Shown piece by piece: positions 1-8,433 of a stretch of DNA of 64,000 nucleotides. The position numbers and the translations under genes were made by a program. The stretch spans positions 124,001 through 188,000 of the forward strand of contig JAVYIN010000005.1 in the NCBI GenBank assembly GCA_035968315.1. Reading direction: 5' to 3'. Origin of the DNA: Nitrospira sp. (GTDB taxonomy: Bacteria > Nitrospirota > Nitrospiria > Nitrospirales > Nitrospiraceae). The number at the start of each line of letters is the position of its first letter. The first letter of the stretch is position 1. The notes under the pieces were generated by a model, which saw only the letters and a list, made by a program, of their open reading frames with translations, had not been told where the DNA came from and searched no databases.

Positions 1-1074
1 CTGGCCGCTGAACAGCAGGTTGGAGAGTTTGCCGGCATGCCGCATCAGCGTCAGGGCATTGAACCCGACGAATGCCGTGAGATCGATCGTGGGATAAAAT
101 TGTGTCTTGGCGACCTTGACCAACCGTGCGGCGGCATCGGCCCGGTAGAGGGCCGCGGCCAAGTCGGGCCGATGGACCAACAGTCCCAAGGAGAGATGGT
201 CGGGCGCCGCGATCTGCTCCGGAATGACGACGGCCGGTTTCGCGAACAGGTGCAGGGCTTGATCTGGGCCTTGCCCGGCCAGCCGCGCGAGGATATGGCG
301 CTGGATGTCCAATTGATCCCGGAGGCCGGTGTGCCGTTTGATGGCGGCTTCATAGTCGGCTGCGGCGGTTTTTACGGGCTGCTCGTTGTCCAGCCCAAGG
401 CGGAAGCGGGTCTCCGCCAGCGTGCGCAAGTCGCGGCGGATGCCGACAAGAGTCTTGACCACGGTGAGTTGTTGCTGAAGCGCGTGCCCTTTGAAATAGG
501 CTCGCGCGATGGCGGTGGTCAGCCTGAGGCGCACTTCGGCCTGTTCGGCTTCTTCGGCGGCAGCCTGTCCCAGGGCCGCTTCAAGCGTGGCCCGGTTTTT
601 CCCCCAGAAGTCGAACTCGTAGCGGACACTCAACGGATTAAGGATGCCCAGGAGAATCTTGTCTCCCGCGACTTTTGGATTCAATGCCGCGAAGACCCCA
701 TGTTGGGAAATCCGTTCATAGGTGAGGGAGGCGTCCGCTTCCAGAAAGGGCAGGAGCCGCGCGCCTTCCACCTTCACCAGCGCCTCAGCTTCTCGCAGCC
801 GCGCCGCCGCGAGTTTGATGCCGGGGTTGTTCTTGAGCGCCAGGTCGATCAGCTCATTCAATTCCGGATTGCCGAATTGCGTCCACCAGCGATCGTCCGG
901 CCACTGCTGGAGCCGGCTTGTCACCTCGGCCAGCGTCTCGTTCATTTCCGGCGGCTCAAGAAACTCCGCAGGGGGATTGCCGGTGGGAATCCAGGCGCAG
1001 CTGCCGAAGAGCAGCGCGCAACCGATTCCGGCAGCGATCCGCAGGCGATAGGTGAAGCCGGAGCGGGATGTCAT
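1..1074 (-). CDS. Outer-membrane efflux lipoprotein (TolC/NodT family), 3' end cut by window edge
   Basis: The reading frame runs from ATG at 1074 to the window edge without a stop (358 codons seen). It begins with a signal peptide ending in a lipobox (LLFGSC, Cys26). The text then follows the OEP fold of RND/MFS outer-membrane factors, with a WWTQFGNPELNELID-type motif, NNPGIKLAAARLREAE, and an LVHRPDLAAALYRADAA motif near the cut end. It would form the outer-membrane duct of a tripartite pump. Its ATG overlaps the stop of the upstream MFS gene (ATGA), so the two are probably translationally coupled. A periplasmic adaptor is not seen between them and could lie beyond the left edge. Confidence 0.9.
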   Translation of the reverse strand, partial: MTSRSGFTYRLRIAAGIGCALLFGSCAWIPTGNPPAEFLEPPEMNETLAEVTSRLQQWPDDRWWTQFGNPELNELIDLALKNNPGIKLAAARLREAEALVKVEGARLLPFLEADASLTYERISQHGVFAALNPKVAGDKILLGILNPLSVRYEFDFWGKNRATLEAALGQAAAEEAEQAEVRLRLTTAIARAYFKGHALQQQLTVVKTLVGIRRDLRTLAETRFRLGLDNEQPVKTAAADYEAAIKRHTGLRDQLDIQRHILARLAGQGPDQALHLFAKPAVVIPEQIAAPDHLSLGLLVHRPDLAAALYRADAAARLVKVAKTQFYPTIDLTAFVGFNALTLMRHAGKLSNLLFSGQ

Positions 1075-2669
1075 GGCACTTCCTCGATCAATACTTCCGC
1101 ACGGAGTTCCTGCAACTCTTCCGCCGGGGTCGGCGAAAGCGGGACGTGGGTTGGGTGCGCGAACCAGACGAGCACGCCGATTACCAGAAACAGGCCGCTG
1201 GCCACCAGGAAGGCATCGTTCAGGCTCAGGATGGCCGCTTCCTGCCGGATCAGCGCACCAAGCTTGGCCTGGATCTGCGAGGGGGCGAGTCCGGCCGCCG
1301 CCAGTTTGGCTGTCAGGTGCCCCACGGGATCGTAGGAGATCGCCAGCCGCCCTCCGAAGTGATCGGCTAAATTGAGTTGATGAAAGTGGGTGCGCCGAAA
1401 GAGCACGATGCCTTGGAACGTGATGCCGAAGGCACCGGCCGCGACACGCAACAGGTTGGCGACCTCGGCGGCACGCATGACCAGCGGACCGGAGAGGCCA
1501 TGCAGCGTCAGGACCGTCAACGGTGTAAAGAACGATCCCAGGAAGATGCCCTCCACGACCATGGGCCAGAAGAGCTGGTCGTACGAGTGGGGATCATCGA
1601 ATAAGCCAATCCAATAGAATGTCCCGGCAAATCCGAGGCTGTTGAGGAAGATCAGCCAGCGCGCGTCAATGTACTTGCAGAGGAGGTGCATGACGGCAAT
1701 GGCGGGAGCGCCCAGGAGGACCAGCGGGAGCAGCGCAAGGCCGGCTAGTTTCGACGAGTATCCGAGAATCAGCTGGATCTGCACGACCAGGAGCGAGAGC
1801 AGTCCTTGAATGGAAAAGAATCCGAGCGTCAAGCAGACGATGCCGATCACGACATTGCGGTGCCGGAACAGCCGGAGATCCAGCGTGGGGTGCCGCTCAC
1901 CGAGTTCCCAGATCACAAAGCAGGGCAGCGCGATGAGCAGCACGACCGCCAGCGCTTTCAGAACGGGAGCGTCCAGCCAGTCAAAGTCGTTGCCCATGTT
2001 CAGGAACGTTTGACCCCCCAGTAACAGCACCAGCAGGAGCAGAAACCCCACGAAGTCGAAGCGCCCGTATCTTCGACGAAACCCGCGCCCGTAGAGCAGC
2101 GCCCCGAGCGTGCCGACGATGATCATGGTCAGGGCAAAATCCAGATAGAACAGAAAACGCCAGCCGAGCAGATACGCAATGTAGCCGCCGACCGGCATGC
2201 CGATGGTGAAGGGCGTCAAGCTGAACAATCCCCACACACTCAACGCCACCGTTTTCAACCGTTTCGGGTATTCGTTCAGCAGCATCGATTGGGCGATCGG
2301 CAGCGTGATGCCGCCGGCGATGCCCTGGGCAATGCGAGCCGGCAGGAATTGCGCGAGGGTTTCGCTGGCGCCGCAGAGGTACGAGGCGATGCTGTAGACG
2401 ATGAACGCGCCGATCAGCAGCCGGTAGTCGCCGATGCGGCCGGAGAGGTAGCGCGCCAGGGGAAAGCCGAGCGCCAGCCCGATCATGAAATCAGTTTGGG
2501 CCCAGGTGAGAAAGCTGGGCAGCACGCCCCCGAGATCGCCGGAAACGTGCGGCAGGAGGGCGATATACGACCCGGCATTGAACAGGACGACAATGTGTGC
2601 CAGGCCGAGGACGGCATTGAAGAGCACGAACCGCCAGCCGCGCAACCGTCGGAGATACACTGGTGCCAT
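1071..2669 (-). CDS. DHA2/EmrB-type MFS drug exporter, 14 TM
   Basis: This 532-residue very hydrophobic protein has the layout of DHA2-family (EmrB/QacA) proton antiporters: about 14 membrane segments, a motif-A-like loop (GFPLARYLSGRIGDYR, about 66-83) and a motif-C-like stretch (TPFTIGMPVGGYIAYLLGWR, about 150-170). It starts 17 bp after the FNT gene with a GAGG element upstream, and overlaps the outer-membrane factor gene by 4 bp. It is therefore the middle gene of an apparent FNT-MFS-OMF operon. EmrB proteins normally work with an EmrA adaptor, which is not in view. The substrate cannot be told from sequence. Confidence 0.88.
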   Translation of the reverse strand: MAPVYLRRLRGWRFVLFNAVLGLAHIVVLFNAGSYIALLPHVSGDLGGVLPSFLTWAQTDFMIGLALGFPLARYLSGRIGDYRLLIGAFIVYSIASYLCGASETLAQFLPARIAQGIAGGITLPIAQSMLLNEYPKRLKTVALSVWGLFSLTPFTIGMPVGGYIAYLLGWRFLFYLDFALTMIIVGTLGALLYGRGFRRRYGRFDFVGFLLLLVLLLGGQTFLNMGNDFDWLDAPVLKALAVVLLIALPCFVIWELGERHPTLDLRLFRHRNVVIGIVCLTLGFFSIQGLLSLLVVQIQLILGYSSKLAGLALLPLVLLGAPAIAVMHLLCKYIDARWLIFLNSLGFAGTFYWIGLFDDPHSYDQLFWPMVVEGIFLGSFFTPLTVLTLHGLSGPLVMRAAEVANLLRVAAGAFGITFQGIVLFRRTHFHQLNLADHFGGRLAISYDPVGHLTAKLAAAGLAPSQIQAKLGALIRQEAAILSLNDAFLVASGLFLVIGVLVWFAHPTHVPLSPTPAEELQELRAEVLIEEVP

Positions 2670-2686
2670 CGTCGCATCACCTCACG

Positions 2687-3556
2687 TCAGAAAATCGGAG
2701 AATAGCCTTGCTCTGTGGGGGCGGGGTGCGGTTGCACCGCCGGAACGGGCTGTCTCGCTACCGGCGAGGCAGCCCGATGCGTCAGATAGATGGCCAGCCC
2801 GGTGAACAGCATGCCTCCGACCAGGTTGCCTAACGTCACCGGGATTTGGTTCCAGAGCCACCATGAGGGGGCAGTGACATTGGCGCCGAGCAGCATGCCT
2901 ACTGGAATGACGAACATGTTGACGACGGCATGCTCAAATCCCTGGGAGAAGAAGAGGACTGTCGGTCCCCAGATGGCGATCAGCTTTCCGGTGAAGGAGG
3001 TGGAGGCGAAGGAGGCGACGACGGCGAGACTGACCATCCAATTGCATAGGACGGCTTTGGTGAAGACCGTGGCCAGACCGGACGAGCCATGGGCGGCATA
3101 GTAGTTGGTTTTTGCTTCTGCGATTGCGATCAACTTTGCGCCAACCGGTGAAATCGCAGAGTCCCATGCGGTGGTGATGCAGAGGGCAAAGAGCAGGGCA
3201 TAGAGTGTCGATCCCAGCAGATTGCCGAGAAAGACCCATGCCCAATTGGCAAGGATGCGACGCATGCCGACCTGGCCGTTGCTTTCAACGGCGGCGCAGG
3301 GAAGCAGTGCGAAACTGCCGGTGATGATTTCCGTGCCCAGCAGAACGGCCAGCGCCAGCCCGAAGGGAAACAGCAGGCTGCCCGCGATCCATGAGCCGGT
3401 TTCGACTGCGACCGTGACCGCCATGCTGGTCGCGATGCCCAGATAGGCCCCGGCCAGCATGCCTCGAATGACGAGGTGCAGAGGGGGAACGTTCAGTTTG
3501 ACATTGGCGCCAGCCAGCATGCTTTCGACAACGCCGAGAGGTTTGACGTAATCCAT
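2687..3556 (-). CDS. FNT-family nitrite/formate channel
   Basis: The FNT family makes pentameric inner-membrane channels for formate, nitrite and related small anions. The 289-residue product carries the family signatures in order: GTEIITGSFALLP (74-86), LCNWMVSLAV (170-179), GFEHAVVNMF (206-215) with the pore histidine at 209, and NQIPVTLGNLVGG near 235. The ATG at 3556 is chosen because AAGGAGGG lies 5 bp upstream and the protein then begins at the usual point; the open frame continues 20 codons further up without a ribosome site. It heads an operon with the MFS and OMF genes. A near-perfect sigma-54 promoter lies about 70 bp upstream. Nitrite is the likely substrate in a nitrifier-like genome, but this is inference. 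Confidence 0.9.
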   Translation of the reverse strand: MDYVKPLGVVESMLAGANVKLNVPPLHLVIRGMLAGAYLGIATSMAVTVAVETGSWIAGSLLFPFGLALAVLLGTEIITGSFALLPCAAVESNGQVGMRRILANWAWVFLGNLLGSTLYALLFALCITTAWDSAISPVGAKLIAIAEAKTNYYAAHGSSGLATVFTKAVLCNWMVSLAVVASFASTSFTGKLIAIWGPTVLFFSQGFEHAVVNMFVIPVGMLLGANVTAPSWWLWNQIPVTLGNLVGGMLFTGLAIYLTHRAASPVARQPVPAVQPHPAPTEQGYSPIF

Positions 3557-3624
3557 CCGAGCCCTCCTTCGATTCGTGGCTGACTGTGCGCTGATTGATT
3601 TGATTTGAACCGCCATCCGGCTTA

Positions 3625-3640
3625 AGCAATGTCAGTGCCA
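3625..3640 (-). promoter_or_regulatory. Sigma-54 (-24/-12) promoter of the FNT operon
   Basis: Read on the minus strand, the sequence is TGGCACTGACATTGCT. It matches the sigma-54 consensus at both elements (TGGCAC, five bases, TTGCT) with the invariant GG-N10-GC spacing. Transcription would start near 3613, giving a leader of about 57 nt before the FNT start codon. A candidate activator-binding palindrome is centred about 82 bp upstream of the -24 GG. Confidence 0.78.
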
Positions 3641-3710
3641 TTCGCGACGTGTGAGAAAACGCCTGAAGAATGCTGAGTCGAACGATATTCACTGTGAGGT
3701 CGAGCGGATT

Positions 3711-3730
3711 CGCACGATGCGCGCAGTGCG
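3711..3730. promoter_or_regulatory. Group A upstream activator palindrome (FNT operon)
   Basis: CGCACGATGCGCGCAGTGCG is an inverted repeat CGCAC-N10-GTGCG lying about 82 bp upstream of the FNT sigma-54 promoter, a normal distance for an enhancer bound by an NtrC-type activator. A near-identical element occurs at 5099-5118, between two other sigma-54 promoters. The recurrence and the shared inner bases (GCGCA before GTGCG) argue for one DNA-binding protein. Which regulator binds is inference; the intact NtrC-type protein at 13315-14703 is a candidate. Confidence 0.55.
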
Positions 3731-4062
3731 GTTCATTGGGGCCAAGTGGGAGGAGGCCTAATGCTGTGTGAGGGCAACGGCTACGTAAGTTTTGGCAATA
3801 AAGTTATGCGGGAATTTAGGCGGACCGTATTGCTCGTGTCGTTCCGTTCTCTTTTTTCCTGCTCGTCTTGAGTGGGATGCCTCGCTAGCGCGTCTAGGCG
3901 TGCTCCCTGGACGAGGTGCGGTGGGGGCGATTCTCGATGGCGCCAAGAGGCCGGCCGGATATATTCGGCGTAGTGCCGCATAGAAGCAGATTCCCGGAGC
4001 CATGGTGGCGGCAATGGGCTGTGGTTGCTGAACGGCTGCCCGATCAGGTTGGATCGCTCTCG
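3731..4062. other. Intergenic region with no gene recognised
   Basis: This stretch lies between the 3' end of modA and the FNT upstream region. Short open frames occur on both strands, but none has a ribosome site, a recognisable protein or plausible codon use. No clear rho-independent terminator for modA was found. The FNT regulatory elements lie just outside it. Confidence 0.5.
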
Positions 4063-4851
4063 TTACTGGATAGGGTCAAATCCGTAATTGAGCAAGAGTT
4101 TCTGGATGCGGGGGCTCATCAGAAAATCGGAAAACGCCGTGGCAACGTCGCGGGCGCTCTCCCGGCCTGTCGAGATCACGGCCTGACCGAAATGCACCGG
4201 CATATAAGATCCAGTAGGGGCCTCGTCACTGATGCGCACCTGTCCGCCGTTGATGGCGTCGACGCGATAGACGAGTCCCACGTCAGCTTTGCCGGTGTGA
4301 ATCAGCTGAAGAATGTCTTCGCTATGGGATGCATGGAGAATGTGGGAGCGACTCTTATCCAAATAGGTGGGATTGAGTTTGGAGAGCGCCCGGGCCGTGA
4401 CATCGCCCAATGAGGACGTCCGGGGATCTCCGAGGGCAATGCGGGTCGTGCGATTAGGCAGCGCGTCGTGAAAGGACACCAATGTGGCCAGGGAGTCCGT
4501 CGACATTACAAGGACGAGCGAGGTCTGCGCATAGATGCGGGGGGCGCCGTTGAGTGTCAGGCCCTTCTTGTGAAGGGACTCGACTTCATCCATCCCGGCA
4601 GCCAGGAATACATCGATTGGAATCCCCTGTTCGATCTGCCGGCTCAGGGTTTTCGAGGGGCGATACACCACGCTCACCGATGCCCCATATTCTCGTTCGA
4701 ACATGGGCAGGATTTCGGTAAGGGCCGGCCGTAGGCTCGGAGGCGCCCCGACCGTCAGGGGTTCAGTCTGAGCGTGTCCTACTGGTGCACCGGCAATAAC
4801 GAGTCCGCCCATGATTGCCGCCAGCACGCTCGCCTTCCGAAATCCCATCAT
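4063..4851 (-). CDS. modA: ModA-like molybdate-binding periplasmic protein (orphan)
   Basis: The product (262 residues) has a signal peptide ending near AHAQTE (about 1-28). The mature protein follows the ModA/PBP fold: a VGAPPSLRPALTEILPMFE opening, a SKTLSRQIEQGIPIDVFLAA segment, and RIALGDPRTSSLGDVTARAL further on. ModA captures molybdate or tungstate in the periplasm for an ABC importer. Two ATGs in tandem (4851, 4848) follow GGGAG; 4851 was taken. No modB or modC permease gene is nearby. A sigma-54 promoter upstream suggests regulation with the FNT and RND operons. A related oxyanion cannot be excluded as ligand. Confidence 0.82.
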   Translation of the reverse strand: MMGFRKASVLAAIMGGLVIAGAPVGHAQTEPLTVGAPPSLRPALTEILPMFEREYGASVSVVYRPSKTLSRQIEQGIPIDVFLAAGMDEVESLHKKGLTLNGAPRIYAQTSLVLVMSTDSLATLVSFHDALPNRTTRIALGDPRTSSLGDVTARALSKLNPTYLDKSRSHILHASHSEDILQLIHTGKADVGLVYRVDAINGGQVRISDEAPTGSYMPVHFGQAVISTGRESARDVATAFSDFLMSPRIQKLLLNYGFDPIQ

Positions 4852-4957
4852 CGTTCTCCCTTTTCTACCCCTGCCAATAACGGGTTGCACGTGAACTCCC
4901 TTGGATTAGGTCTGAATTCATCACGATCGATGTCGTGTTCCTTCCGTGAAGGTTCAT

Positions 4958-4973
4958 CGCAAGATCAGTGCCA
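4958..4973 (-). promoter_or_regulatory. Sigma-54 (-24/-12) promoter of modA
   Basis: On the minus strand the sequence reads TGGCACTGATCTTGCG: a full TGGCAC -24 element, five bases, and TTGC at -12, with correct GG-N10-GC spacing. Only the last base departs from TTGCW. Transcription would begin near 4946, giving a leader of roughly 95 nt to the modA ATG. Confidence 0.75.
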
Positions 4974-5098
4974 ATGGTGATTCTCGGTGCTTGCATTTTT
5001 GAGGGCGAGCTGAAGCGCCAAATTCGTGGGAAATTCGGTCCGAGCAATTTCGAGCGCGCAGTCCGCACGTCCGAGCGCATGTGCAAAGGGAGCGATTC

Positions 5099-5118
5099 CG
5101 CACGGTACGCGCAGTGCG
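5099..5118. promoter_or_regulatory. Group A upstream activator palindrome shared by modA and RND promoters
   Basis: CGCACGGTACGCGCAGTGCG repeats the element at 3711-3730 with two base differences. It lies about 137 bp from the modA -24 element and 113 bp from the RND operon -24 element, between the two diverging promoters. This suits a bidirectional enhancer bound by a sigma-54 activator. Binding is not shown. Confidence 0.55.
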
Positions 5119-5219
5119 AAAGCGGGGACTCGCCAGTTCGGGGATCGAAGCGATGCTCCCATGGCCGCGTTCCAGCATGTGTATCATGGAAGCGATTGGA
5201 TGAAGACGGGCTAGTTCAA

Positions 5220-5235
5220 GGGCACAGACATTGCT
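5220..5235 (+). promoter_or_regulatory. Sigma-54 (-24/-12) promoter of the RND efflux operon
   Basis: GGGCACAGACATTGCT matches the sigma-54 consensus except for the first base (G for T), with GG-N10-GC spacing intact. The expected start of transcription, about 5246, lies only about 7 bases before the RND gene ATG, so the mRNA would be almost leaderless. The gene also lacks a visible Shine-Dalgarno sequence, in keeping with that. Confidence 0.65.
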
Positions 5236-5252
5236 CTACATAGTGTCTGCCC

Positions 5253-8200
5253 ATGATGCAGCTTATCCACATCGCCCTGAAGAAGCCCTACACGTTTGTC
5301 GTTCTTGCGATCTTGATCGTCTTGTTCGGCGTCCAGACGACGCTCCACATGCCGACCGATGTGTTTCCGAACATCTTGATTCCCGTCACCTCCGTGGTTT
5401 GGGCCTACGACGGTCTGCTGCCGCAGGATGTCGAAGGGCGCATCACCTATATCTTCGAACGCTTCCTCACGTCGACCGTCGAGGGCATCAAGAGCATCGT
5501 CAGTCACTCCTATTACGGTAGCAGTATCATCAACGTCTATCTTCAGGACGGTATCGACCGCGGCGGGACCGAAGCCGATATCGCGGCGATCTCGCAGACG
5601 GTGGTCAAAGCGCTGCCGCCGGATATTTCCCCGCCCATGGTCATGCGTCTCGCGCCATCTTCGGTGCCGGTGGCTATGCTGCAAGTCACCTCCGATACGC
5701 TCACGATGGCGGAGCTCTACAATCTCTGCATCATGCGGATCCGGCCCCTGTTGGTCACCATCGACGGGGCCATTCTGCCGCATCCCTACGGCGGGCAGGA
5801 TATGCAGATCATGGTGTCGCTCGATCAGCAGAAATTGCTCGCCCGCCACCTGACCCCGTCTGATGTCCATCTGGCTCTCGGGAGCCAGAATCTGGTGCTG
5901 CCCGGAGGCGATATCAAGATCAAATCGACCGACTGGATCGTTTTGACGAACGCGTCCCCCCTGAAGGTCGATGATTTCAACGACATCCCGATCAAGCGAG
6001 AGGGAAATGCCTTCATCCACCTGCGGGACGTCGCTGATGTGCGGCTCGCCGGCCGGGTGCAAACAAATGCCGTGCTGGTGGATGGCCAGCAGTCCGTCAT
6101 CATCATCGTGATGAAGAGCAGCGAGGCCTCTACCCTGGATGTGGTCGATGGAATCAAGGAAATGATTCCGCGTATCGAGAAGGTTGTGCCGGATGGCGTG
6201 AAGATCAAGCTGCTGAACGATGCCTCGATTTTCGTCCGGGATTCGATTGTGGATGTGGTCTCCGAAATGGTGATCGCGGCCGTCCTGGTCGGCCTCATCG
6301 TCCTCCTCCTGCTTGGCTCCTGGCAGGCGACGGTCATTGTGGCGACCACAATTCCGCTCTCCATCCTGACGTCCATCATCTGCCTGCACTGGGCCGGCCA
6401 GTCCATCAATGTCATGACGTTGGGCGGATTGGCGCTGGCCGTGGGCGTGCTGGTCGATGATGCGACGGTGATGATTGAGAATATCGACACCCATCTCGCC
6501 ATGAACAAGCCGCTGGAGGATGCCATCATGGATGCCTCCAAGCAGATTCTTCTCCCGACGTTTGTGGCCACATTGGCGATCGCGATCGTGTGGCTGCCGC
6601 TCTTCAAGCTGAGCGGGGTCTCCGGGTGGCTGTTCATGCCCATGGCCGAGGCGATCATCTTCGCGATGCTGGCGTCCTTCATTCTTTCCCGGACGCTGGT
6701 GCCAACCATGGCGAATTACATGCTGGCCGGGCATCAGGGGCCGCATGCCCAGATGGAGGGGGCGCTGCCGGGAGAAAGGCCGCCGCTGAGCGTCTTTGCC
6801 AGATTTCAGCAGGGGTTCGAGCACGGCTTCGATCGCTTCCGCGATCGGTACAATGTGCTGCTTGAGCGGGCCGTCGCCCATCGGGGCCGTGTCGTCAGCA
6901 TCGCGCTGGTCCTCGCCGTCAGCTCGCTCAGTCTGTTGTATTTCAATGGCCGGGATTTCTTCCCCGAGATCAAGTCCGGGACGTTGCAGATGCATATGCG
7001 GGCGCCCCTCGGCATGCGGATCGAGGCGACGGGCCGCATTGCCTCGCTGGTCTCGAAAGACATTGAGCGGTTGCTCCCCGGCCAGGTCGAAGGCATCGTG
7101 AGCAATTGCGGGCTGCCGGTCGGCGCGCATAACCTGGCCTTCATTCCAACGCCGACGATCGGTCCGCAGGATTGCGATATGACCATCTCCCTCAAGAATG
7201 AAAAGTCGCCGGTATGGGAGTATCGGCGGATTCTCCGCCAGGGCTTGCGCGAGCGATATCCCGGCACCGACTTCACGTTTCAGCCGGCGGACCTGACCGC
7301 GAAGATTCTCAACTTCGGCTCGCCCTCGCCCATTGACGTGCAGATCAACGGCCCCGAGCGGTACGCCAACTACGAGTTCGCCCGCAATCTAGCCGGCCGC
7401 TTGCGCCAGATCCCCGGGACCACCGACGTCGTGATCCAGCAGACCATGCGCACGCCGACCCTGCTCGCCGAAACCAACCGCATGTTCGGACTGGGCATGA
7501 ATCTGACCCAGAAGGACGTTGCCGGCAACCTGCTCTTGACGACGGCTGGCAGCCAGCAGGTCGACCAACAATACTGGCTTGATCGGAAGACCGGCATGTC
7601 CTACCGGATCAACGTGTACACCCCTCAGCAGCAGCTCACCAGCATCAAAGATCTGTTGACGGTGCCCGTCGATCGAGATGATCGGGACGCATCGGACAAG
7701 GGCCTGAAATTGCTCGGCAATGTGACCACGTTGTCGGCGGTCGGCACGCCTGGCGTGATTACGCACAAAGATATCATGCCGTTAATTGACATCTATGTGT
7801 CCGCAGACGGGCGTGATCTGGGCGGCGTGCTGGCGGATGTCGAAACGGTCGCCCACAGCATGAAAGGCGAGCTGCCCCGGAGTGCGGCGGTCGAAATCCA
7901 TGGTCAGGCCGAATTGATGCGCGGGGCCTACACCGAACTCGTCATTGGCCTGGTCGTGGCCATCGTGCTGGTCTATCTCTTGATCGTCGTCAACTTCCAA
8001 TCGTGGCTCGATCCCTTCATCATCATTTCGGCCTTGCCCGGCGCCTTGGCAGGCATCGCCTGGAGTTTGTTTCTGACACATACGAATCTCTCCACACCGG
8101 CGCTGACCGGCGCGATTATGACCATGGGCACGGCCACGGCCAATTCGATTCTCGTCGTATCCTATGCCCGTGAACGGCTTGCCGAGCACGGCGATGCGCT

Positions 8201-8432
8201 GCGGGCGGCGATCGAAGCCGGGAAGGCCCGCATCCGTCCCGTACTCATGACCGCAGCCGCCATGATCATCGGCATGTTGCCGATGTCGATGGGGAGCTCC
8301 CAGAATGCGCCGCTCGGTCGCGCCGTCATGGGCGGCTTGGTTGTGGCCACCGTGTTCACGCTGGTGTTCGTACCCTGCGTGTACGCCATCATGTATAACC
8401 GGCGCGCCGTCCGCCAACAGGAGCGTACCTGA
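5253..8432 (+). CDS. RND efflux transporter, inner-membrane permease
   Basis: At 1059 residues the protein has the full length of an RND pump. It opens with a first membrane helix (KKPYTFVVLAILIVLFG) and the MPTDVFPNI motif. A large periplasmic domain follows, then the GVLVDDATVMIENI segment in TM4 with the paired aspartates of proton relay, and a C-terminal block RPVLMTAAAMIIGMLPMS. It lacks the DFG-type TM4 motif of heavy-metal RND pumps, so it is nearer the drug/lipophile group. It heads an RND-adaptor-outer-membrane-factor operon. Tandem ATGs at 5253 and 5256 are both possible starts; no Shine-Dalgarno is seen. Confidence 0.92.
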   Translation: MMQLIHIALKKPYTFVVLAILIVLFGVQTTLHMPTDVFPNILIPVTSVVWAYDGLLPQDVEGRITYIFERFLTSTVEGIKSIVSHSYYGSSIINVYLQDGIDRGGTEADIAAISQTVVKALPPDISPPMVMRLAPSSVPVAMLQVTSDTLTMAELYNLCIMRIRPLLVTIDGAILPHPYGGQDMQIMVSLDQQKLLARHLTPSDVHLALGSQNLVLPGGDIKIKSTDWIVLTNASPLKVDDFNDIPIKREGNAFIHLRDVADVRLAGRVQTNAVLVDGQQSVIIIVMKSSEASTLDVVDGIKEMIPRIEKVVPDGVKIKLLNDASIFVRDSIVDVVSEMVIAAVLVGLIVLLLLGSWQATVIVATTIPLSILTSIICLHWAGQSINVMTLGGLALAVGVLVDDATVMIENIDTHLAMNKPLEDAIMDASKQILLPTFVATLAIAIVWLPLFKLSGVSGWLFMPMAEAIIFAMLASFILSRTLVPTMANYMLAGHQGPHAQMEGALPGERPPLSVFARFQQGFEHGFDRFRDRYNVLLERAVAHRGRVVSIALVLAVSSLSLLYFNGRDFFPEIKSGTLQMHMRAPLGMRIEATGRIASLVSKDIERLLPGQVEGIVSNCGLPVGAHNLAFIPTPTIGPQDCDMTISLKNEKSPVWEYRRILRQGLRERYPGTDFTFQPADLTAKILNFGSPSPIDVQINGPERYANYEFARNLAGRLRQIPGTTDVVIQQTMRTPTLLAETNRMFGLGMNLTQKDVAGNLLLTTAGSQQVDQQYWLDRKTGMSYRINVYTPQQQLTSIKDLLTVPVDRDDRDASDKGLKLLGNVTTLSAVGTPGVITHKDIMPLIDIYVSADGRDLGGVLADVETVAHSMKGELPRSAAVEIHGQAELMRGAYTELVIGLVVAIVLVYLLIVVNFQSWLDPFIIISALPGALAGIAWSLFLTHTNLSTPALTGAIMTMGTATANSILVVSYARERLAEHGDALRAAIEAGKARIRPVLMTAAAMIIGMLPMSMGSSQNAPLGRAVMGGLVVATVFTLVFVPCVYAIMYNRRAVRQQERT

Positions 8433-8433
8433 G

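Larger units (their letters stand above)
4852..5252. other. Divergent regulatory region between modA and the RND operon
   Basis: About 400 bp holds no credible gene but contains two diverging sigma-54 promoters (modA leftward, RND operon rightward) with one CGCAC-N10-GTGCG palindrome between them. A weaker related half-symmetric element (CGCAC-N12-GTGCA) lies at 5064-5085. The layout suggests one activator-bound site serving both directions. Confidence 0.6.

Noticed and set aside
37-1335. A 432-codon plus-strand open frame at the left edge
   Set aside because: It is the shadow of the minus-strand outer-membrane factor, which has a lipobox and OEP motifs and stays open to the window edge.
5064-5085. 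CGCAC-N12-GTGCA as a second group A site
   Set aside because: The spacer is two bases longer than in the other two sites, which would turn the half-sites relative to each other. It is kept only as a remark on the region.
5211-7130. A 639-codon antisense open frame across the RND pump gene
   Set aside because: Its composition (Asp, His, Arg, Gln) is that of a codon shadow, and the plus strand carries an unmistakable RND pump.
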